Of a DNA stretch of 64,000 nucleotides, positions 10,184-16,687 are shown piece by piece. The stretch is from assembly GCA_947625125.1 (NCBI GenBank), contig CANQNF010000002.1, forward strand, positions 62,001-126,000, given 5' to 3'. The stretch's first letter is position 1, and the number at the start of each line of letters is the position of its first letter. The translations under genes and the position numbers were made by a program. The stretch is from an uncultured Clostridia bacterium. GTDB lineage: Bacteria; Bacillota; Clostridia; Oscillospirales; Ruminococcaceae. The notes beneath the pieces were generated by a model. The model did no database searches, was not told the origin of the DNA, and was given only the letters and a program-made list of their open reading frames with translations.

Positions 10184-11485
10184 TTATCCCCTGACAACAG
10201 TAAATTCCTCCGTCCGGGCGAGAATTACTCTCTGACCCGGCTGGATGGTATACCATGCTCCGCTGTTAAGCTTCATGCATTCAAGCGCCGAACCGTTTCT
10301 TGACGACTCGTCGCGAATATGTATCTTCCCGTCGCGGGTAATAGATACCGTCATATGCACCGTGCTCACGGTGTTGCAGGTGCCGGGAAATTTCACATTG
10401 CACTTAGGTCCTCTGCCGAGTATTACGGTGCAGTTCTCCGGCAAGGAAACCGATTTTCCTTTCATCTGCCCCTTGGTAAACATGATCTTCCATGCGGATT
10501 TCGGGTCGGGCTCCGTCCCTCGGGACTTCTTCAAAAGCGCCTTTTTTAAATCAGAGGCGTTTTTATACCGTCCGTCTATATCCATCGCCATGCCCTTGTG
10601 TATCGCCGCCACGAAGCTGTCCGGCAGCCCCGGGCAGAGCTTATTGAGCGGAATCGGCACGGCTCCGAGCTTTCTGTCGCAGGCGCTCGGCGGTTTTTTC
10701 CCGGTCATGCAGTAATACACCGTAACGCATAGCGAATAAATATCCGTCCACGGACCGAGCTCTCCGTCGGTTATATACTGCTCATACGGAGCAAACCCCT
10801 CGGTCGCGTATCTTGAGTAGCTTCTGTCCCGGTTGTAGGTTCTTGCCGAGCCGAAGTCTATAAGCCTCGGGCTGCCGTCTTGGGTAATAAAAATATTTGC
10901 GGGCTTTATATCGCGGTGGACCATGTTTTTGCTGTGCACTATCTCGAGCGCGTCGAGTATCGGCATGATTATCGGCATGATTTTATTATAGCTCAGCCTG
11001 CCGTTTTTCACGACGACATGCTGCAAATCGCTTCCCTCCAAAAACTCCATCACATAATAGACGGTGTTATTTTCAGAAAACGTATTGTAGACCGAGACGA
11101 TATTCGGCTGGCCGACAAGCTTTGCAAGCATGCTTGCCTCCTCCGTGAATCTTCGGGATATATGCTTAAAATACTCCTCCTGGTCGGGGTCGGGTCTTAC
11201 GGTGAGCTTGTCCTGCGTCCGTGAGAATCCCCGGTCGGGGAAAAGTTCTTTTATAGCCACTCTTTCGGAGAGCTGGACGTCCCGTGCGGCATAGGTTATC
11301 CCGAATCCGCCGGAACCCAAAACGTCGCCGACGACGTACCTGCCGCCGTAAAGTCTCGCGCCCCTGGGCAGAGCCGAGGCGTTTCTGTTCTCCTCGCCCT
11401 TTGCGTGGCAGGACGTGCAGACGCCGTTTTCAATATATCCGGAAAAGCATCTTCCGCAAATGGTTTTAGTTGAGACAGCACTCAT
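10184..11485 (-). CDS. Ser/Thr protein kinase with N-terminal zinc ribbon and C-terminal FHA domain
   Basis: Soluble Hanks-type kinase of about 433 residues with no transmembrane segment. An N-terminal CxxC...CxxC ribbon (about 10-25) precedes the kinase: glycine loop GSGGFGITY near 57, VAIKELFPD lysine near 75, catalytic loop VHRDIKPANIFI near 188 and DFG in LIDFGSAR near 208. The last 100 residues form an FHA domain (ILGRGP, VSTVHMTVSI, DESSRNGS). All catalytic residues are present. The ATG at 11485 has AAAGGA about ten bases upstream; the frame extends further upstream without a ribosome binding site. A kinase with its own phosphothreonine reader suggests it is recruited to phosphorylated partners. 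Confidence 0.92.
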   Translation of the reverse strand: MSAVSTKTICGRCFSGYIENGVCTSCHAKGEENRNASALPRGARLYGGRYVVGDVLGSGGFGITYAARDVQLSERVAIKELFPDRGFSRTQDKLTVRPDPDQEEYFKHISRRFTEEASMLAKLVGQPNIVSVYNTFSENNTVYYVMEFLEGSDLQHVVVKNGRLSYNKIMPIIMPILDALEIVHSKNMVHRDIKPANIFITQDGSPRLIDFGSARTYNRDRSYSRYATEGFAPYEQYITDGELGPWTDIYSLCVTVYYCMTGKKPPSACDRKLGAVPIPLNKLCPGLPDSFVAAIHKGMAMDIDGRYKNASDLKKALLKKSRGTEPDPKSAWKIMFTKGQMKGKSVSLPENCTVILGRGPKCNVKFPGTCNTVSTVHMTVSITRDGKIHIRDESSRNGSALECMKLNSGAWYTIQPGQRVILARTEEFTVVRG

Positions 11486-11587
11486 GTTCCAAAGGTCCTT
11501 TTTAAAGCCTTTCGGCATATTTTTGGCAAAGGCCGCGCTTTGATGTAAGCGGCGACCTTGCACAAACAAATGAAATTAAGTTAATAT

Positions 11588-12985
11588 TCAGTATCCTATG
11601 AGCATAGCGGTGAAGTTGTCCTGAGCGGGGTCGTGCAGGTTGGCGACATACTCCTCAAGCCTTTCGGCAGCCGTATTAAGGTCGGGCGAGGAGTCTATAA
11701 TAGAAGCTATCACCGTTTCGGGAGTGCGGTTGAACACTCCGTCGCTTAAAAGAAGTATCACATCCCCCTGCCTGAGCTCGGTCTTTCTCACCGACCCGTC
11801 GATGTGCTTTAACCTGCCCATGCCGATAAAGCTTGTGAGCCTCTTTCTCTGGGGGTCGTTTTTAACTTCCTCGATGGTCATTTCGCCGTTCATAAACTTC
11901 TCCATCAGCTCGCTTTCAAGGATATGCTCCCGGTTGAGCTGTATAAGGCTTCCGCCGCGGTAGAGATATATCCTGCTGTCACCGACGGATATCCAGTGAA
12001 ATTCTTTATTCCGAACAAGCGCCGCCACGACGGTCGAGCCGCTCTTATACAGCCCGGATTCTCCGAGCTGGACGTTCACGACTTCGTTCGCGTTTTTGAG
12101 CAGGGGAGTGAGATGATTGCTCTCCATCCCCGCGGGCAGGGCATTTGCGCTCGAAAGCATGGTTTTTACGATGGTCTGGCTGACCTGTTCTCCGCCCGAA
12201 AGACCGCCCATGCCGTCCGCGACGATTGCAAGAACGCCCTTGCCTCCGTCCAAAGGAACCGACCCGAGGCAGTCCTGCTGACTGCTTCTCATGCCTATGT
12301 TGTGAAGCTTTGCGACCTTTATCTCATCGGAATGTTCGTCTTTTATATCGGCATTATGCTTCACGCCGTCGGTCTTATCGGCCTTGTCGGAGCCGTGCTT
12401 TTTGCCTGCGGCATTTTTAATTATCACGGCGACAACTGCGGCAATAATTACGACAGCAAGTATTACCGCCGCGATTATCAGCCCGACGTGAGAAGATTCA
12501 TGGCCGGTTATTTTGCCATCGCTTCCCTCAGAATCACCAGACGACAACGTCATCTCGGTCTCCGAAGATATGCCGGTCTCGTCCTCCGCGACCGTGGTAA
12601 CAGCGGCTATAACGACTTCGGTCGTCGCCTCGGTAACGGTCTCTTCGGTTGTAGTCACTTCGGCAGCAGTCGTCGCTTCCGCAGTTTCTTCGGCAGTCGT
12701 CGAAGCCTCGGTTTCATCTGTCGCGGTTTCTTCCGTGCCGGTGCTCTCAGCTGTAGTCGCTTCGGTCGTGGTAGTTACTTCCGGCTCATCCTGCTCGGCA
12801 GCCGTCGTCACGGTGTCGTCTGCCCCGTCCAAGTTTGCGGGTATGCCTCCGCCCAAAATATCGTCGCCGCCGTTTTGAAGCGCCATCTCATTCACATCCG
12901 CATACGCCGTAGAAAGCGCCATGGACAGGACTGTCAGCGCCGTGAAAAACACCTGAAAAAACCTTTTCATTCCTTTTCTTACCAT
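11588..12985 (-). CDS. Membrane-anchored PP2C phosphatase with Thr/Glu/Ala-rich outside linker
   Basis: About 465 residues. An N-terminal signal segment (about 7-29) is followed by about 130 residues of low-complexity Thr, Glu and Ala, a transmembrane helix (about 168-192) and a cytosolic PP2C domain with intact motifs: SSQQDCLG, IVADGMGGLSGG, SVGDSRIYLYR, LLLSDGVFN and AQDNFTAM. The outside portion may be a wall-spanning or glycosylated stalk; no folded ectodomain is recognisable. The start at 12985 overlaps the FHA gene stop; an ATG at 12970 is an alternative. It lies 102 bases upstream of the kinase gene. A second PP2C in the same operon, now at the membrane, implies site-specific dephosphorylation. 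Confidence 0.87.
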   Translation of the reverse strand: MVRKGMKRFFQVFFTALTVLSMALSTAYADVNEMALQNGGDDILGGGIPANLDGADDTVTTAAEQDEPEVTTTTEATTAESTGTEETATDETEASTTAEETAEATTAAEVTTTEETVTEATTEVVIAAVTTVAEDETGISSETEMTLSSGDSEGSDGKITGHESSHVGLIIAAVILAVVIIAAVVAVIIKNAAGKKHGSDKADKTDGVKHNADIKDEHSDEIKVAKLHNIGMRSSQQDCLGSVPLDGGKGVLAIVADGMGGLSGGEQVSQTIVKTMLSSANALPAGMESNHLTPLLKNANEVVNVQLGESGLYKSGSTVVAALVRNKEFHWISVGDSRIYLYRGGSLIQLNREHILESELMEKFMNGEMTIEEVKNDPQRKRLTSFIGMGRLKHIDGSVRKTELRQGDVILLLSDGVFNRTPETVIASIIDSSPDLNTAAERLEEYVANLHDPAQDNFTAMLIGY

Positions 12986-13614
12986 CTGAATTTATCCGAG
13001 CAGAACGGGACAAAGAGGAACTTTGAGTTTCCGAGCTTTATGCTGTCATAGGGACTGAGGTCGACGGCGGAATACTGGGCCTTGCCGTTTACGCGGCAGG
13101 TATTCGTTCCCTCGGACGGTCCGAAAGCAAAGGTATCGCTAAGTCCGTCCTCGCTCTTGTCATATGCTATCCAAGCCTGCTTGGCGCTGATAGTCGCGTC
13201 GTTGGGAATATAGATATCCCTGTCCGGAGTGCGGCCGATATAGTTGTAGCCGGGATGAATCGGATAGCCCACACCTCTGTTCGGACCCTCGATGCATACG
13301 AGCCAGCCGACAACGGGGCGGAAAGTGAAATCGCCGGTAGAAGCGCCAATGCTCCCGAGGGAGACGGGTTCGGTCTTGCCGACCATTTCAAAATCTCCGC
13401 CGGAGACGGGCTCGGTCTTTCCGTATATATCGAATTCCTGATTTACCGGCGTGGTGTTGTCGGAGCCGGTGAAAGAGCTCTGGTCTACAGGCTGGGTCTT
13501 GCCGACGCTTTCAAATACGGCTCCTCCCGCAGTTGCTCCGTCGTTTGTGCAGAACGGGCAGGAGGACAGGCTTGCGTCATATGCGTGGCCGTTTTCACAG
13601 GTTTTCAGTTCCAT
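12979..13614 (-). CDS. Soluble FHA protein with zinc ribbon and repeated GKTxPV motifs
   Basis: 211 residues. A Cys/His N-terminus (CENGHAYDASLSSCPFC) resembles a zinc ribbon. Residues of about 35-85 contain GKTQPV, GKTEPV and GKTEPV plus a related TTPVNQ, each spaced by 15-20 residues. The C-terminal FHA domain keeps IGR and the Asn turn (GTNTCRVNG), but the usual SxxH is ISAKQ, lacking the His. The layout recalls actinobacterial GarA-type switches (N-terminal phospho-Thr plus FHA), so the Thr residues may be kinase targets; that is inference. It follows the protease gene by 25 bases with an AGGAG-type ribosome binding site, inside the same operon. Confidence 0.85.
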   Translation of the reverse strand: MELKTCENGHAYDASLSSCPFCTNDGATAGGAVFESVGKTQPVDQSSFTGSDNTTPVNQEFDIYGKTEPVSGGDFEMVGKTEPVSLGSIGASTGDFTFRPVVGWLVCIEGPNRGVGYPIHPGYNYIGRTPDRDIYIPNDATISAKQAWIAYDKSEDGLSDTFAFGPSEGTNTCRVNGKAQYSAVDLSPYDSIKLGNSKFLFVPFCSDKFRW

Positions 13615-13639
13615 GGTAATTTCTCCTTTTCAAATATGT

Positions 13640-14971
13640 TTAATTTATTATGAACTCGCGCGAATCGTCGGCGATCTGGATTTTATCGCCTTTGTTGAGC
13701 GCGGTTTCAACATCCGGTTCGAGGCGCTTCCCGTTCACGAAAGTGCCGTATGAAGAATTGAGGTCGGTGACGGTAACGCAGCCGTTCTTCCACTGCAATC
13801 TGCAATGTATGCGGCTGACTCCCTTGGCGTCGCCCGCGAACTGCACGCCGCATCCGTCCGCTCTGCCGATCAAAAGAGGGGAGGAGGTAATAGGCGTTGA
13901 AAGCCCTTTCAGCTCGCCCGAAACGCAGGTGAGCTTTGCCTTTTCTATGGGCTGCTTCCTGCCCTTAAGAACGGCTATAGCTGCGACTGCGGCGATTATT
14001 ATGATAATAACTGCGCATACAGCGATTACTGCCGCAGTCGAGGATTTTTTCTCACCCTCCCAATGTATCCCGAGATCGTCAAGGAAACTCTCGGCATACT
14101 CGACGTATAAGGAATACTGGAAAGCAGGGTCTTCAACGCTTCCGTATGTGTTTATTCCGACGACGCAGCCGTTTTCATCGATGAGCGGGCCGCCGGAATT
14201 TCCGTGATTGATGTGCGAGGAGTGGACTATAACGCTCGTGTCGCCGAAACTCTTAAAGGTCGTCAGCTTGTTCACGGTGCCCCTTGTCAAGGACATCTCG
14301 TCCAAGGATGCGCTCCAGACCTCGGTCATAACGGTCATCTCCCTGCCGTTAACGACTCTTGTTTCTATCGAGGCCTGGGTCTCGTCGGCTGACCCGGGGT
14401 ACCCGAGAGCAAATACCGTCTGGCCTTTTTTGAGATCCTCGGCATTCCCGAGCGGCAGGGCGGTTATCCCCGAAATAGTCTTTTCGGCCTGAATGATCGC
14501 CAGGTCGGGATATTCGTCCGAGGTCTTTAAGACCTTGCATTTTACAAGCGTGCTGTTGTCGATGTTCATCTTGGCGTCGCACTGCAATAGGTCGCCCTCT
14601 TTGAACGCCTCCTGACCGACATAATCGTTTGCCTGAGCGGCCTCATCCGCGGTCAGGGTTATGTAATAGTTTTCAATTACCAACGAATCGTTCGAGAGCA
14701 TAATATATACCTCGTCCGATACGGTGTTGTCGCTTTTCATCACGACATGGCGGTTGGTGACGAATATATCCGATTCCTGACCCGGAACTCCCACCGCGAA
14801 CCCCGACCCGGTAGCGACCGAGCCGTCGTCCTTGCGGAGAACTCTTACGACGGCATTCTGAGCCTCATAGGCGTTATCCTCGGGAGTCTCGCCGCAGGAG
14901 CAAAATCCCAGGCAGGTAAACAAAAGGACCGCGGAAATCAGCAAAGAGAATAAAGCTTTTTTAGAATTCAC
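13640..14971 (-). CDS. Membrane trypsin-like (HtrA-type) serine protease with cytosolic FHA domain
   Basis: About 443 residues. An N-terminal signal/lipoprotein-like segment ends in FCSCGE (lipobox uncertain). The S1C-type protease domain has His in VTNRHVVM, Asp in YPDLAIIQ and Ser in HGNSGGPL, so the triad is complete. There is no PDZ domain: after the protease comes a transmembrane helix (about 290-315) and a C-terminal FHA domain (LIGRADGC, VSRIHCRL, LNSSYGTFVNG). The GTG at 14971 is ten bases after the upstream stop with GAGGTGAG as ribosome binding site; the longer frame to 15130 has no sensible start. The topology suggests a protease outside the cell coupled to a phospho-reader inside. 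I know of no characterised protein of this build. Confidence 0.88.
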   Translation of the reverse strand: MNSKKALFSLLISAVLLFTCLGFCSCGETPEDNAYEAQNAVVRVLRKDDGSVATGSGFAVGVPGQESDIFVTNRHVVMKSDNTVSDEVYIMLSNDSLVIENYYITLTADEAAQANDYVGQEAFKEGDLLQCDAKMNIDNSTLVKCKVLKTSDEYPDLAIIQAEKTISGITALPLGNAEDLKKGQTVFALGYPGSADETQASIETRVVNGREMTVMTEVWSASLDEMSLTRGTVNKLTTFKSFGDTSVIVHSSHINHGNSGGPLIDENGCVVGINTYGSVEDPAFQYSLYVEYAESFLDDLGIHWEGEKKSSTAAVIAVCAVIIIIIAAVAAIAVLKGRKQPIEKAKLTCVSGELKGLSTPITSSPLLIGRADGCGVQFAGDAKGVSRIHCRLQWKNGCVTVTDLNSSYGTFVNGKRLEPDVETALNKGDKIQIADDSREFIIN

Positions 14972-14981
14972 CCGTCTCACC

Positions 14982-16355
14982 TCATTCAAACGTAAGCACG
15001 AACGCGTTGTCGTGAACGCCGACGTAGAATTTGTCTCCCGCCTTGAGGGGTTCGGCGGACTGAGGCGTAAGCTTTGAATACATGCCGTTCTTTTTGATAT
15101 AGGTGCCGTTGGTGGAGTCGTTGTCGACAAGCACCAGCCCGCCGTTTCTCATAAGTATCGAGCAGTGGTGCTTACTTACCCGGGTCTCGTCCTCGGGATA
15201 GTGTATGTAGCAGTCGCTTGAGCGGCCGATGGTGACTATATTTTTGGAGAGGTCTCCGTCGAGGCGGTATTTCTGGCCTCCGAGGGCTCCGCCCACGCCA
15301 GTAAGAACGGGAATAACGCTCTTTTGCTCATCATCCGCACGCTCTGTGCCGTCGGTTTGGTCTATCGGCTGAGTGGGACCGTATTCGTCTATGCCCACCC
15401 CGCCGGTCTTCTTTTTGTTATTGTAGATGACGACGATAAGGATAACCGCGACTATAGCGACTGCGGCAATGCATCCGAGCACGATAAGCGGGATTTTTAT
15501 GGTGTCAAAGAACGATTTTTCCGCAACGACATGCTCTCTGCCGGGATTTTCGGCAGTAGCGGGAATATCCTCGGCCTCGTCGTCGCCGCTGTCTATGTTC
15601 TCGACAGGCTCATCCGAATCGTCCGCGTCGTCGGTCGCAGCGGCTACGGGAGTCTCCGTATCGAAAGTGATATGAGTAAATATATCGGCGGTTGGGCCTA
15701 AAAATCCCAAAAGCTCGTCGTCATCGTTCATTATAAACGCCGGCACCATCATGTTATCTGAGGTGGCAGTGTCGAGGTCTTCCACAACGGTGTAGTCGTA
15801 AATATCATATCCGTCGGCGACGGTGCGCTCTCCTATAGTAACAATTCCGTTATCATAGCCGAATTTGCACTGCAAAATGTTCTCGGCATCGGTGGTATCG
15901 GCTAAGTAGAGCAGAACGACGTTGACGTCATCGCCGACCTCGGGGGCGGAGCACTCATAGAAATAGTCGAGCATTTCCGGCATAGGCGAGTAGTCGATCT
16001 CCACAACAAAGATCTGGATATCCTCAAAGGCAGCTATTATCGTTCCGGTGTATAATGTGCCGTAGAGGATAACGCCGTAATCATACGCGTCCTCATACCC
16101 GTCGACCATCATTATATCCGCATAAAGATGCTCTCCGTCTCTCCATACGGCCGCGGTCGATAAAAACAGAGTATTCTCATCTTCATCAAATCCCGCTGCG
16201 ATAGTGAGCGAGGCAAGCTGGTCTGCGGTCATTATCTCGTCGTCCGCAAATACGTTCACCCCGAGCACGGAAAGCGCCAAAATAAGCGCTATCAGAGCGG
16301 CTGCGGTTTTTTTGATAATCCCCGTCGAAGAGGCGCCGTGTTTTGAATGTGCCAT
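14982..16355 (-). CDS. Membrane protein with unknown ectodomain and cytosolic FHA domain
   Basis: About 457 residues. A signal peptide (about 14-36) precedes an ectodomain of about 210 residues that I do not recognise, rich in Asp, Tyr and Val, then an acidic linker (about 245-285), a transmembrane helix (about 295-320) and a juxtamembrane stretch containing YGPTQPIDQT. A clear FHA domain follows (TIGRSSDC, VSKHHCSIL, DNDSTNGTYI). The start ATG at 16355 has GGGAG upstream; upstream in-frame codons lack one. First gene of the seven-gene operon. The YGPTQPI motif matches the GKTxPV repeats of the FHA protein two genes on. Confidence 0.82.
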   Translation of the reverse strand: MAHSKHGASSTGIIKKTAAALIALILALSVLGVNVFADDEIMTADQLASLTIAAGFDEDENTLFLSTAAVWRDGEHLYADIMMVDGYEDAYDYGVILYGTLYTGTIIAAFEDIQIFVVEIDYSPMPEMLDYFYECSAPEVGDDVNVVLLYLADTTDAENILQCKFGYDNGIVTIGERTVADGYDIYDYTVVEDLDTATSDNMMVPAFIMNDDDELLGFLGPTADIFTHITFDTETPVAAATDDADDSDEPVENIDSGDDEAEDIPATAENPGREHVVAEKSFFDTIKIPLIVLGCIAAVAIVAVILIVVIYNNKKKTGGVGIDEYGPTQPIDQTDGTERADDEQKSVIPVLTGVGGALGGQKYRLDGDLSKNIVTIGRSSDCYIHYPEDETRVSKHHCSILMRNGGLVLVDNDSTNGTYIKKNGMYSKLTPQSAEPLKAGDKFYVGVHDNAFVLTFE

Positions 16356-16472
16356 AATTTCCATCTCCCGTAAAGTTTTCGTGCATAATATGCATAATAT
16401 TAAATAAGCGAAAGGCCCGAAATAATTAAAAGTCTTAATTACAGTCCTTTCGCCGTCCATTTAATCTATTAT

Positions 16473-16501
16473 ATAATAACATAGTATCTTGTGAATGTCA
16501 A
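16473..16501 (-). promoter_or_regulatory. Sigma-A-like promoter of the FHA operon
   Basis: On the - strand, TTGACA (16496-16501) lies 17 bases from TATTAT (16473-16478). It is the only good promoter upstream of the first FHA gene and leaves a leader of about 110 bases. Within the leader GCGAAAGG and CCTTTCGC form an eight-base inverted repeat enclosing AATTAA/TTAATT. Confidence 0.75.
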
Positions 16502-16598
16502 CAGGTTTTTTCATCCGTTCAGTGGCATTTTGTATATATTGACAATGCGGTGTCTGTAATATTGTCGAATTATGTATGTTTTGACTTTTAAATGTTTA

Positions 16599-16627
16599 TT
16601 GACTAATAATGCTGTAAATGTTATAAT
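16599..16627 (+). promoter_or_regulatory. Sigma-A-like promoter of the BspA-ectodomain kinase
   Basis: TTGACT (16599-16604), 17-base spacer, TATAAT (16622-16627), followed by about 55 bases of leader to the ATG at 16688. It is back to back with the FHA operon promoter, 97 bases away, so both transcription units could be co-regulated from this gap. Confidence 0.75.
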
Positions 16628-16687
16628 TGATATGATTATTAAAATGGAGAAAGTATGTAAAAGCAAAACTTTGAAACGGAGCATTCT

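Noticed and set aside
11924-13051. Long + strand open frame opposite the membrane PP2C gene
   Set aside because: It lies antisense to a well-supported gene, has no ribosome binding site and reads as low-complexity Arg/Gly/Ser, a by-product of codon use.
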